DNA of 38,582 nucleotides from an uncultured Ruminococcus sp. (GTDB lineage Bacteria > Bacillota > Clostridia > Oscillospirales > Acutalibacteraceae). Positions 1-7,372 of the stretch are shown here, piece after piece (within the stretch, counting starts at the first letter, position 1; each line of letters starts with the position of its first letter). The stretch is from the NCBI GenBank assembly GCA_902779615.1, contig CACZCM010000014.1, forward strand, positions 1 through 38,582, read 5' to 3'. The notes below the pieces were generated by a model. That model saw nothing but the letters and a program-made list of their open reading frames with translations. It was not told where the DNA came from and did no database searches. A program made the position numbers and the translations under genes.

Positions 1-176
1 GCAGAGACAAAGCCAAAGGCTTTGTGCGTTCAGTAGGGGATTTATACCCCTACTGAACGTGGGGATGGAACCCGCCGCCTATAGAGGGTGCGGGTCTCCT
101 GTGGAGACCTCTGCGCACGTGATCACCGACCGAGCCGGCAGGCGAGACCCGGGGGACATTCCCCTCTGCAGTTATA
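1..176 (-). repeat. RepA copy 1, carrying a nested RepB module
   Basis: First of five copies of a dispersed intergenic repeat that I call RepA. It reads on the minus strand and is cut by the window start. From right to left it begins with TATAACTGCAGAG (164-176) and contains GGCGGCGGGTT. It has a perfect 13-bp stem made of CGTTCAGTAGGGG (28-40) and CCCCTACTGAACG (47-59), and the small hairpin AAAGCC/GGCTTT near position 10-25. Compared with the other copies it has about 70 extra bases (roughly 85-150), which match 32055-32119. The copy lies directly upstream of asnB, so it should form much of that gene's 5' leader. I do not recognise a named family. Confidence 0.75.
86..149 (+). repeat. RepB hairpin module, copy 1 (inside RepA)
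   Basis: These 64 bases match 32056-32119 at 60 positions. The module folds as GTGCG (88-92) plus GGTCTCC (93-99), a three-base loop, GGAGACC (103-109), a TCTG bulge and CGCAC (114-118). Two of the four differences lie in the loop and none breaks this stem. It looks like a REP-type element inserted in, or recombined into, a RepA repeat. Confidence 0.7.
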
Positions 177-191
177 TATGGAGGTAACCGT

Positions 192-2024
192 ATGTGTGGT
201 ATTGCTGGGTGGTATTCCGCCAATGAAAAAATGACTTCAAAAACCGAGGTGCTCGAAGAAATGAGCCGCAGGCTTTGCCGCAGAGGACCTGACGAACACG
301 GAATGTATGTTGACGAAAATGCGGCCTTGATCCACAGGCGTCTTTCGGTAATAGACCCCGAACACGGCAAGCAGCCTTTCTCGGCAAAATCGGGCAGCGG
401 CGAGATAATTCTTGTATATAACGGGGAGATCTACAATGCAGCGGCGATCCGAGAGGAGCTTATTTCGAGAGGATACGAGTTTGTCGGTCATTCGGATACA
501 GAGGTGTTGTATAATGCTTATCTGCACTGGGGCGAAGGCTGCGTGGAGAAGCTCAACGGGATATTTGCGTTCGTGTTTTACAATATAAAGGAGCGTTCAA
601 TGTTTCTTGCGAGAGATCCTATCGGCGTGAAGCCTCTGTTTTATTATAACAAAAACGGAGAGTTTCTTTTTGCCTCCGAGATCAAGGTGCTGCTTGCAAG
701 TCATTGCGTTGAGCCGATAATCGACGAAACCGGGCTGATGGAGATCTTTTTTGTTGGGCCGGGTAAAACTCCCGGCAGCGGCGTATTCAAAGATGTTGAG
801 GAACTTCTTCCCGGTGAATGCGCTTGTTATAAGAACGGAAGGCTTACAAAACGCCGTTATTTCAAGGTAACGGCAGTGCCGCATGAGCACGATCGAAAAC
901 AAACGATCGAATACGTTAAATACCTGCTGACCGACTCGATCAAGCGTCAGCTTGTCAGCGATGTTCCGCTTTGTACGTTCCTTTCGGGCGGTCTTGACAG
1001 CAGCGTGATCTCAGCCGTTGCCGCCGAAGAGTACCGAAAGCGCGGCGCTCAGCTCAATACCTACTCCGTTAATTATACCGATAATGCAAAATATTTTCGA
1101 TCATCGAAATTCCAGCCGAATTCCGACGAAGAATTTATCGACATCATGGTTAAGCATATCGGTTCACGTCACGAAAAAGTGGTTCTGGACAATCGTTCTC
1201 TGTTCTCCGCAAATTTTGACGCTGTTGAGGCGCGCGACCTTCCGGGAATGGCGGATGTTGACGGCTCGATGCTGCTGTTTTGCCGCGAAGTCAAAAAGAA
1301 TTTCACGGTCGCTCTGTCGGGCGAATGTGCAGATGAGCTTTTTGGAGGCTATCCGTGGTATCATGACCGTGATATACTTTTCAGCGAGTGTTTTCCATGG
1401 TCACATTCCCAGGAGATCCGACGCAGCGTTCTGAAGAGCGGATTTTTGCCAAAAGGCGAAGAATATGTACATTCGCGCTACGAAGAAACGGTCAGATCTG
1501 CCGATACGCTCCCGAGTGATTCTCCGCTCCAAAAGCGCATGAGAGAGATGTTCATGCTAAACATTAACTGGTTCATGCAAACGCTGCTTGACCGCAAGGA
1601 TCGCTGTTCCATGTACAGCGGACTTGAGGTGAGAGTTCCTTTCTGCGATCACAGGATCGTTCAGTACGCATACAATATGCCGTGGGAGCTGAAGTCGCTC
1701 GACGGCAGAGAGAAGGGGATCGTTCGTCAGGCGTTTTCCGATACTCTGCCCGAAACGATAGCATGGAGAAAAAAATCGCCGTATCCCAAAACTCATAACC
1801 CCGAATATATGGCGCTTTGTGTGAGATCAGCGAAGAACATTATGAATGATGTAACTTCGCCGCTCTATGATATTATCGACCGAGGCGGCATACAAAAAAT
1901 AATCGATGATCCCGACGGAATATCTTCACCATGGTACGGTCAGCTGATGAAAGCTCCTCAGATACTTGCATATATCGCCCAGGTGGATTACTGGATGCGT
2001 AAATATAATGTCAGGATCGAATAA
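192..2024 (+). CDS. asnB: Asparagine synthase (glutamine-hydrolysing)
   Basis: This cytosolic enzyme makes asparagine from aspartate, ATP and glutamine-derived ammonia. The 610-aa protein begins MCGIAGW, so removing Met exposes the catalytic Cys2 of the class II glutamine amidotransferase domain (about residues 2-210, with the YNGEIYN and GHSDTE motifs). The synthetase domain follows, with the PP-loop SGGLDSS near residue 266 and the conserved ALSGECADELFGGYPWY segment. Length and domain order are normal for AsnB. The ATG at 192 is chosen because GGAGGTAACC sits just upstream and the Cys must be residue 2. The gene stands alone between repeats RepA1 and RepA2 and is followed by a hairpin terminator at 2236-2262. 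A paralogue acting on another acceptor, as some AsnB-like enzymes do, cannot be excluded. Confidence 0.95.
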   Translation: MCGIAGWYSANEKMTSKTEVLEEMSRRLCRRGPDEHGMYVDENAALIHRRLSVIDPEHGKQPFSAKSGSGEIILVYNGEIYNAAAIREELISRGYEFVGHSDTEVLYNAYLHWGEGCVEKLNGIFAFVFYNIKERSMFLARDPIGVKPLFYYNKNGEFLFASEIKVLLASHCVEPIIDETGLMEIFFVGPGKTPGSGVFKDVEELLPGECACYKNGRLTKRRYFKVTAVPHEHDRKQTIEYVKYLLTDSIKRQLVSDVPLCTFLSGGLDSSVISAVAAEEYRKRGAQLNTYSVNYTDNAKYFRSSKFQPNSDEEFIDIMVKHIGSRHEKVVLDNRSLFSANFDAVEARDLPGMADVDGSMLLFCREVKKNFTVALSGECADELFGGYPWYHDRDILFSECFPWSHSQEIRRSVLKSGFLPKGEEYVHSRYEETVRSADTLPSDSPLQKRMREMFMLNINWFMQTLLDRKDRCSMYSGLEVRVPFCDHRIVQYAYNMPWELKSLDGREKGIVRQAFSDTLPETIAWRKKSPYPKTHNPEYMALCVRSAKNIMNDVTSPLYDIIDRGGIQKIIDDPDGISSPWYGQLMKAPQILAYIAQVDYWMRKYNVRIE

Positions 2025-2056
2025 CGCAGTACTAAGAATTCACGGTCGTAATATCG

Positions 2057-2190
2057 TTATAACCGCAGAGCAGATGTACTCTGTTTCTGCAGGCGGCGGG
2101 TTTTATCTCACGTTCAGCAGGGGGGTAAATCTCCAACAGAAGGCATAAGCCTACGGCTTGTATTTGCTTGTTAAAAGCAGAGCTTTTAAT
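2057..2190 (+). repeat. RepA copy 2
   Basis: Begins TATAACCGCAGAG, contains GGCGGCGGGTTTTATCTCACG, then AAGCCTACGGCTT and the terminal stem-loop AAAAGC-AGA-GCTTTT (2173-2187). It starts about 30 nt after the asnB stop in the same orientation as asnB and precedes the asnB terminator, so it probably lies in the asnB 3' UTR. The large CGTTCAG stem is degenerate in this copy. Confidence 0.8.
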
Positions 2191-2233
2191 AGTTCGCGAG
2201 TCTTTTTAAACAGCTTAAAGTTTAAGGATGAAA

Positions 2234-2266
2234 GAGGGACGCTTTGGAATAAAGCGTCCTTTATTA
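2234..2266 (+). terminator. Terminator after asnB
   Basis: GGACGCTTT (2237-2245), loop GGAAT, AAAGCGTCC (2251-2259), followed by TTTATTA. Nine perfect pairs and a short U-rich tail. Confidence 0.8.
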
Positions 2267-2378
2267 TGGTTAAAACAATAACAGAACGTCTTTTTTACTT
2301 CAATAATAATGAAAACTGTAAAACCATGATCGATGATATGGGAAGTTAAAGTAAATTATAAAAAATTTGTTACGGTAC

Positions 2379-2407
2379 TTGCAATTCTTCAAAAGCTGTA
2401 GTATAAT
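2379..2407 (+). promoter_or_regulatory. Promoter of rpsB-tsf
   Basis: TTGCAA (2379-2384), 17-bp spacer, TATAAT (2402-2407). Predicted transcription starts near 2414 and gives a leader of about 125 nt. Confidence 0.75.
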
Positions 2408-2413
2408 AATTAG

Positions 2414-2540
2414 GTGTCATTGGGCAGATCCAATGGCAGCTATTGCATTACACACATGAATGTAAATGTTTCGGTTTGGTGTCCGCAGGAGCGGATCTCC
2501 CGAAAGCGTTCATGGAGGAAAAACCAAGGAGGAAATAAAA
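2414..2540 (+). promoter_or_regulatory. Structured rpsB leader
   Basis: The leader holds two hairpins: GTCATTGG/CCAATGGC (2416-2437) and TCCGC/GCGGA (2482-2495). Ribosomal protein operons are often autoregulated through such leaders. I see structure but no match to a specific known S2 leader, so a regulatory role is inferred. Confidence 0.35.
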
Positions 2541-3269
2541 ATGGCAGTAGTATCAATGAAGCAGCTTCTTGAAGCAGGTGTACACTTTGGTCACATGACA
2601 AAAAGATGGAACCCTAAGATGGCAGAGTACATCTTCACAGAGCGTAACGGCATCTACATTATCGATCTTCAGAAGACTGTAAGAAAGCTTGAAGAAGCTT
2701 ACAACTTTGTTCGTGATCTTTCCGCAGAGGGCAAAAGCGTACTCTTTGTAGGTACAAAGAAGCAGGCTCAGGAGTCGGTTAAGGAAGAGGCTCTCCGTGC
2801 AGGCGCTTACTATGTAAATGCAAGATGGCTCGGCGGCATGCTCACAAACTTCACAACTATCCGCAGAAGAATTGCAAGACTCAAGCAGCTTCGCGCTATG
2901 GAGCAGGACGGTACATTCGAACTTCTTCCGAAGAAGGAAGTTATCGCTCTTCGTCACGAGATCGAGAAGCTCGAGAAGTTCATGGGCGGTATTGAGGACA
3001 TGGACGAGATCCCCGGCGCGCTCTTTATCGTAGATCCCCGCAAGGAAAGAATTGCTGTTGCAGAGGCTAAGAAGCTCGGCGTGCCGATCGTTGCAATTGT
3101 AGATACTAACTGCGATCCCGATGAGATCGATTACGTTATCCCGGGTAACGACGACGCTATCAGAGCTGTTAAGCTCATTTCCGGCACTATCGCAAACGCT
3201 ATCATCGAGGGTCACGAGGGTCAGATGGGCGCAGCAGATATCGAAGCTAAGGAAGAGGACGCAGAGTAA
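2541..3269 (+). CDS. rpsB: 30S ribosomal protein S2
   Basis: Small-subunit ribosomal protein at the head-body junction of the 30S subunit. The 242-aa product begins [18 protein letters not shown] and contains the family motifs [45 protein letters not shown] and the C-terminal [13 protein letters not shown]. An upstream in-frame ATG at 2466 is rejected because AAGGAGG lies 7 nt before 2541 and S2 proteins start at this point. The gene is the first of a two-gene operon with tsf, the usual bacterial arrangement. Codon use is strongly biased, as expected for a highly expressed gene. Confidence 0.98.
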   Translation: MAVVSMKQLLEAGVHFGHMTKRWNPKMAEYIFTERNGIYIIDLQKTVRKLEEAYNFVRDLSAEGKSVLFVGTKKQAQESVKEEALRAGAYYVNARWLGGMLTNFTTIRRRIARLKQLRAMEQDGTFELLPKKEVIALRHEIEKLEKFMGGIEDMDEIPGALFIVDPRKERIAVAEAKKLGVPIVAIVDTNCDPDEIDYVIPGNDDAIRAVKLISGTIANAIIEGHEGQMGAADIEAKEEDAE

Positions 3270-3304
3270 TTCTGCATAATATAGCCGCAGATTATAACGC
3301 GGCA

Positions 3305-3326
3305 AAGGGAGCATTGCCGCTCCCTT
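3305..3326 (+). promoter_or_regulatory. Hairpin between rpsB and tsf
   Basis: AAGGGAGC (3305-3312) pairs with GCTCCCTT (3319-3326), preceded by CCGC/GCGG. There is no U-run, so it is more likely a processing, stability or partial attenuation hairpin than a full terminator. Confidence 0.4.
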
Positions 3327-3353
3327 CAAATAATAACACGGAGGTAAAGTACA

Positions 3354-4280
3354 ATGGCAGCATTTACAGCTAAAGATGTAATGAATTTAAGAGCCACAAC
3401 AGGCTGCGGCATGATGGACTGCAAGAAGGCACTCACAGAGGCTGACGGCGATGTTGAAAAGGCTATCGATATACTCAGAGAGCAGGGTCTTGCAAAGGCT
3501 GCAAAGAAGGCTGATAGAATCGCAGCAGAGGGCGTTGCATACGCAGTAACAAATGACGACAACACACAGGGCGTTGTTATCGAGGTTAATGCAGAAACAG
3601 ACTTCGTTGCCAAGAACGCAGAGTTCCAGGCGTTTGTATCACAGCTTGCGCAGACAGTTATGGCTCAAAGCCCCGCAGATGTTGACGCGCTCATGGGCTG
3701 CAAGGCAGAAGGTTCGGAAATGACAGTTGAAGAGGTTCTCAGAGAGAAGATCCAGACGATCGGTGAGAACATCAAGATCCGCCGTTTCGAGAAGTTTGAT
3801 ATGCCCTGCGTAGCTTATGTTCATGCAGGCGGCAAGATCGGCGTTCTCGTTGGCTTCAACACCGATGTTGACACAACAAATGCAGATTTCGTTGCTTACG
3901 GTAAGGACGTAGCAATGCAGATCGCAGCTCTCAACACAGCTTATCTTAACGAAGCTGCTGTTCCCGCAGAGGTTATCGCTCATGAGAAGGAGATCATGGT
4001 AGCTCAGATGAAGCAGGATCCCAAGATGGCTAACAAGCCCGAGCAGGTTCTCGCTAAGATCGTTGAGGGCAAGGTTGGCAAGTTCTATAAGGAGAACTGC
4101 CTTGTAGATCAGGAGTTCGTAAAGGACAATTCCAAGACGGTTGGTTCTTATACAAAGGAAACAGCAAAGGCTCTCGGCGGCAACATCGAGATCGCTAAGT
4201 TTGTACGTTTCGAGAAGGGCGAAGGTCTTGAGAAGCGTCAGGACGATTTCGCAGCTGAAGTTGCTAACATGGTTAAGTAA
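3354..4280 (+). CDS. tsf: Translation elongation factor Ts
   Basis: Guanine-nucleotide exchange factor that reloads EF-Tu with GTP. The 308-aa protein begins MAAFTAKDVMNLRATTGCGMMDCKKAL, the N-terminal UBA-like domain, followed by the TDFVAKN motif of the core domain, which contacts EF-Tu. Length is within the 290-310 aa usual for Firmicutes. GGAGGTAAAG precedes the ATG. It is co-transcribed with rpsB and closed by a strong terminator at 4321-4355. Confidence 0.98.
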   Translation: MAAFTAKDVMNLRATTGCGMMDCKKALTEADGDVEKAIDILREQGLAKAAKKADRIAAEGVAYAVTNDDNTQGVVIEVNAETDFVAKNAEFQAFVSQLAQTVMAQSPADVDALMGCKAEGSEMTVEEVLREKIQTIGENIKIRRFEKFDMPCVAYVHAGGKIGVLVGFNTDVDTTNADFVAYGKDVAMQIAALNTAYLNEAAVPAEVIAHEKEIMVAQMKQDPKMANKPEQVLAKIVEGKVGKFYKENCLVDQEFVKDNSKTVGSYTKETAKALGGNIEIAKFVRFEKGEGLEKRQDDFAAEVANMVK

Positions 4281-4320
4281 TCCGTTCTTCGGAAGCTTAC
4301 TGTTATAAAGATTGTTCAAA

Positions 4321-4357
4321 CCCCGATGAAATCTCGATTTCTCGGGGTTTTGTTTTG
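4321..4357 (+). terminator. Terminator after tsf
   Basis: CCCCGA, one bulged base and GAAAT (4321-4332) pair with ATTTC and TCGGGG (4337-4347), followed by TTTTGTTTTG. Eleven pairs around a four-base loop. Confidence 0.9.
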
Positions 4358-4407
4358 CCTATGGCTGAATATGATGATCTGCAAAGTACAGTTTATTCAG
4401 AGCAATA

Positions 4408-4462
4408 ATTGGGTAGGAAATTGGGTAAAACTTAATCCCGGGATCTACGGCTGATTTTACCC
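4408..4462. repeat. Short direct and inverted GGGTA repeats
   Basis: ATTGGGTA occurs at 4408-4415 and 4420-4427. GGGTAAAA (4423-4430) is mirrored by TTTTACCC (4455-4462). The 4358-4500 stretch has no gene. Such repeats occur beside some integrase attachment sites, but no integrase is nearby, so this may be an old site or chance. Confidence 0.3.
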
Positions 4463-4501
4463 GACTTGAGTTTGTTCCTGATCAATTTCAATATAAAGCT
4501 G

Positions 4502-4550
4502 CGCAAAAAATATGGACTATAAGACGATTTATCTTATAGTCCATTTTGTT
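4502..4550. terminator. Bidirectional terminator (dockerin gene side)
   Basis: ATGGACTATAAGA (4512-4524) and TCTTATAGTCCAT (4532-4544) form 13 perfect pairs. On the minus strand a run of six U follows, which ends the dockerin transcript; on the plus strand TTTTGTTTTG follows. Confidence 0.85.
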
Positions 4551-4587
4551 TTGTTTCAATATATAACTTTCCGGTGAGTCATAAACG

Positions 4588-5535
4588 TCATTTGTCTGTA
4601 ACGTCAATTATTGTTTTCCCGATCCTATCGTTGACGCCTATACCTACACTGTGACGGAGAATTGCCAGTGCGTCCGAGGAGTCTATTTGGCTGTTGCTGT
4701 CAATGTCAGCGGCTGCCTTGCTTTCCGGAGTTGACGGCTGAAGCCCAACGCTCATTCTGAGAACCAAGAGCGCGTCTGCGGAATCAACAAAGCCGTCGGA
4801 ATCCAGATCACCCAGTACAGCACTGTTCTTAGTTTTTTCACCATACTCAATTAAAAAGTTTGTGTTGATAGTACATTTTTTCTTTTCAATTTTTAGCTTG
4901 TTCAACGATCCGTATGAATCCATTAGATCATCATTTCCGACAATTCGAAAGAGTGCGCCGTCATATACAAAAGTAATATAGCTGCGGGGATCGTCTTCGA
5001 ACTTACCAACAACACAGTCATATTCTGTTTCGCCGATTACTAAGTCTTTTTCTTCTGTGACCGAATAAGCGGGATAGAAATCATCGGAGTCATTTGGATT
5101 GATCTTTTCCATCAATTCCATTGTGGAACAGTCATATGAGTTACCAATATACATCCACTGAACATACTGAATGCCTGTTTTCTCTATTTCCGATGTATAA
5201 TAAACATTAACGTTATTATACAAATCGTTTAAAAATAAATGTACACCGTTTGCGTTTAATTCCTGTTCGTCTAATGACAAAACATAAACTCCGTAATAAT
5301 TAGCATTGCCGATCAGATCCACGATCTTCGATGATGATTCGTTCGGTTGTTGTTTTTCAAATTCTGCCAAGAACGTTTCGTCAAGATCATTTTCCAAAGC
5401 AAATACCAATTCGTTTGAATCATTGTAAGTGTAACTGCCAAACGACTCCGGAACAAGAGCATGGCTCGTTATCGGCAAAGCCGAAGATGTACCAATGATA
5501 GAAACAGCACTCAATAGAGCTATGATTTTTTTCAT
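4588..5535 (-). CDS. Secreted dockerin-containing protein of unknown function
   Basis: Probably an extracellular protein attached to a cellulosome-like scaffold. The 315-aa product has a signal peptide (MKKIIALLSAVSIIGTSSA..., cleavage near residue 27), then about 205 residues that I do not recognise, rich in Asp, Glu, Asn and Tyr. At the C-terminus (about 238-300) is a type I dockerin with two Ca-binding F-hand repeats, GDLDSDGFVDSADALLVLR and ADIDSNSQIDSSDALAILR. The ATG at 5535 is preferred to the GTG at 5544, because that GTG is part of the GAGGTG ribosome binding site. No glycoside hydrolase motif is visible, so this could be a binding, inhibitor-like or structural module. It is a single gene with its own terminator. 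Confidence 0.85.
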   Translation of the reverse strand: MKKIIALLSAVSIIGTSSALPITSHALVPESFGSYTYNDSNELVFALENDLDETFLAEFEKQQPNESSSKIVDLIGNANYYGVYVLSLDEQELNANGVHLFLNDLYNNVNVYYTSEIEKTGIQYVQWMYIGNSYDCSTMELMEKINPNDSDDFYPAYSVTEEKDLVIGETEYDCVVGKFEDDPRSYITFVYDGALFRIVGNDDLMDSYGSLNKLKIEKKKCTINTNFLIEYGEKTKNSAVLGDLDSDGFVDSADALLVLRMSVGLQPSTPESKAAADIDSNSQIDSSDALAILRHSVGIGVNDRIGKTIIDVTDK

Positions 5536-5786
5536 GGTTTTCACCTCAATTCTAAATCTGCTATGTGTATTGTCTGTAATAACGGCTGACCGAGAATGTT
5601 ATATTATATTCTCACCCCCATAGTAGAAAACAACATTGACCGTGATACCTATCATAAGCTTCAGTGTTTTTTAGATATCTTCGTTTTCAAGCCGGATAAC
5701 CGGTACGGAATAATGTTAATATGATCATGATTGTATTTTTATATTGTATCACTTTTTTGAGCAAAAAGCAAGCAAAAATATATATT

Positions 5787-5911
5787 TATCATGGCTTTTG
5801 AATGAGTTATGAAATTATTAATTACTCAAACTTCCCACAAGCATACATCAGGTGACAGTAGATCTTGAGAACTGTCACCTGATAAATTTTACTCATTCAA
5901 AAGCTATGATA
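5787..5911. mobile_element. MITE-like element with 21-bp terminal inverted repeats
   Basis: ATCATGGCTTTTGAATGAGT (5788-5807) is the reverse complement of ACTCATTCAAAAGCTATGAT (5891-5910) with one mismatch, and one further flanking pair extends it to 21 bp. Inside is a perfect 13-bp palindrome, ATCAGGTGACAGT (5847-5859) with ACTGTCACCTGAT (5871-5883). The 125-bp element codes for nothing. The layout suggests a miniature inverted-repeat element, or a large regulatory foldback. The rest of 5545-6138 holds RepA copy 3, a terminator and AT-rich DNA. Confidence 0.6.
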
Positions 5912-5958
5912 TGTTAATTTGATAATAATACATAACGGATAATAATAAAAAACAGTTG

Positions 5959-5996
5959 AAAAAAACACAGCGATAAACTACAATTTATCGCTGTGT
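5959..5996 (-). terminator. Terminator of ddh
   Basis: ACACAGCGATAAA (5965-5977) pairs with TTTATCGCTGTGT (5984-5996), 13 perfect pairs. Read on the minus strand it is followed by seven U. It lies beyond RepA copy 3, so that repeat is transcribed in the ddh 3' UTR. Confidence 0.88.
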
Positions 5997-5998
5997 TG

Positions 5999-6130
5999 TA
6001 TTAAAAGCTCTGCTTTAAACAAGCAGACATAAGCCGTAGGCTTGTGCGTTCAGTATGGGGATTAACCCCTGCTGAACGTGGGATGAAGCCTGCCTCTAAG
6101 GATGGTTCCATCTCCTCTGCAGTTATATTA
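5999..6130 (-). repeat. RepA copy 3
   Basis: On the minus strand it reads TATAACTGCAGAGG at 6130, then CGTTCAGCAGGGG pairing with CCCC and CTGAACG, then AAGCC-TAC-GGCTT, then AAAGC-AGA-GCTTT. It begins about 8 nt after the ddh stop codon and has the same orientation as ddh. Confidence 0.8.
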
Positions 6131-6138
6131 GAAATTAA

Positions 6139-7125
6139 TTAAAGCATATGTGCAATGATCTCATCATGTGACTGTGCGCTCAGATAAGCGGGCGCTACGT
6201 CAAATACTGTCTTGCAGCCGCTCTGACCTTCTTTGTTCAGGCGATATGCTGCGCGAGCAAATGCGATAAGTACGCTTGCCGTAAATTCAGGGTTCGAGTC
6301 AAGCTTCAGGCTGTATTCGATAACATGATTGTGTTCGTCATTTGCGCCTGTTTTGCCGCTTCTGATAACGACGCCGCCATGGGGAAGACCGCTGTGGTCT
6401 CTTGCCATTTCCTCGGCTGTTATGAAGTTTACTGTTGTATCATAATCTGCAAAGTAGTTCGGCATAGTCTTGATCTCATTTTCAATTCGAGCCTTGTCTG
6501 CGCCTTCTTCTGCAACAACATAGCATACTCGCGTGTGCTTCTCTCGTGTCGTAAGAGTTGGGTTCTTGCCGCTGCGAACGTCCTCAAGCGCCTTGGGTAC
6601 GGGAACGGTATACTGACGTGCGTCCTTAACTCCGTCTATTCTGCGTACTGCGTCGGAGTGACCCTGGCTGACGCCCTTACCCCAGAATGTGTAATCTTCA
6701 CCATCTGTAAGAATGCAGTTGCTGTAAAGACGAGCGAGCGAGAACATTCCCGGATCCCAGCCTACGGAGATAAAGCCGATCTTGCCGCCTTCTTTAGCTG
6801 CATTGTCAACATTTTTAAAGTGAGTGGGGATATTTGCATGAGTGTCGAAGCTGTCAACAACATTGAAATCGCGAGCGAGGGCAGGAGTCATCTCGGGAAG
6901 ATCCGTTGCGCTGCCGCCGCAGATGATAAGAACATCGATCTCGTCCTTGTATTCTACTATTTTTGAGGCCTCCACAACGGGAACACCCTCGGAAGCGATT
7001 TTTACAGTTGAAGGATCTCTTCTTGAAAAAACAGCTTTCAGCTCAGTATCTTTATTCTTTCTAATAGCTTGCTCCACACCTCGTCCAAGGTTGCCATAGC
7101 CATAAATGCCAATTCTGATGCTCAT
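6139..7125 (-). CDS. ddh: meso-Diaminopimelate dehydrogenase
   Basis: NADPH enzyme that reductively aminates tetrahydrodipicolinate to meso-diaminopimelate in one step, bypassing the succinylase and acetylase routes. The 328-aa protein begins with the Rossmann motif GIYGYGNLGRGVEQAI (about 5-20) and contains the family segments GWDPGMFSLAR, FWGKGVSQGHSDAVRRIDGV and HGGVVIR. The length is as expected. AGAGGTG stands 8 nt before the ATG. The gene has its own promoter (7175-7203) and terminator (5959-5996). Together with dapA and lysA in this window it accounts for much of the DAP/lysine branch; dapB is not in the window. Confidence 0.95.
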   Translation of the reverse strand: MSIRIGIYGYGNLGRGVEQAIRKNKDTELKAVFSRRDPSTVKIASEGVPVVEASKIVEYKDEIDVLIICGGSATDLPEMTPALARDFNVVDSFDTHANIPTHFKNVDNAAKEGGKIGFISVGWDPGMFSLARLYSNCILTDGEDYTFWGKGVSQGHSDAVRRIDGVKDARQYTVPVPKALEDVRSGKNPTLTTREKHTRVCYVVAEEGADKARIENEIKTMPNYFADYDTTVNFITAEEMARDHSGLPHGGVVIRSGKTGANDEHNHVIEYSLKLDSNPEFTASVLIAFARAAYRLNKEGQSGCKTVFDVAPAYLSAQSHDEIIAHML

Positions 7126-7174
7126 TTTATTTACACCTCTCAGTTGAATTTGTGAATGGAAACATCACGTTTGT

Positions 7175-7203
7175 ATTATACTACATTTCTTTTCTTAAAT
7201 CAA
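7175..7203 (-). promoter_or_regulatory. Promoter of ddh
   Basis: On the minus strand: TTGATT (7203-7198), 17-bp spacer, TATAAT (7180-7175), about 50 bp before the ATG. Confidence 0.75.
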
Positions 7204-7228
7204 TATGTATATTTAAATTCCTTGAAGA

Positions 7229-7262
7229 AATTTGCAGGATATTTAGAATAATCCTGCAAATT
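7229..7262. other. Perfect 12-bp hairpin
   Basis: AATTTGCAGGAT (7229-7240) and ATCCTGCAAATT (7251-7262) are perfect reverse complements around a 10-base loop, just upstream of the ddh promoter. It has no clear U-run. It could be an operator or a backup terminator for the LCP gene. Confidence 0.45.
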
Positions 7263-7331
7263 ACACACGAAAAGTCCGAATTTTAATGGTTAAAGACCGA
7301 AAATTGAAGGAAAACATTTGGCGTATTCTTC

Positions 7332-7364
7332 AAATAAAAATGCGGCAGAATTCGATCTGCCGCA
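7332..7364 (-). terminator. Terminator of the LCP gene
   Basis: TGCGGCAGA (7341-7349) and TCTGCCGCA (7356-7364) pair perfectly; on the minus strand a UUUUUAUUU tail follows. Confidence 0.85.
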
Positions 7365-7372
7365 CAAAGATA

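Noticed and set aside
1..176. T-box or other riboswitch ahead of asnB
   Set aside because: No T-box sequence or terminator is visible, and the structure is explained by RepA and RepB repeats found elsewhere.
2553..3329. Long open frame on the minus strand across rpsB (258 aa)
   Set aside because: It is antisense to a clear S2 gene with strong codon bias, has a Cys/Leu-rich unlikely composition and no ribosome binding site.
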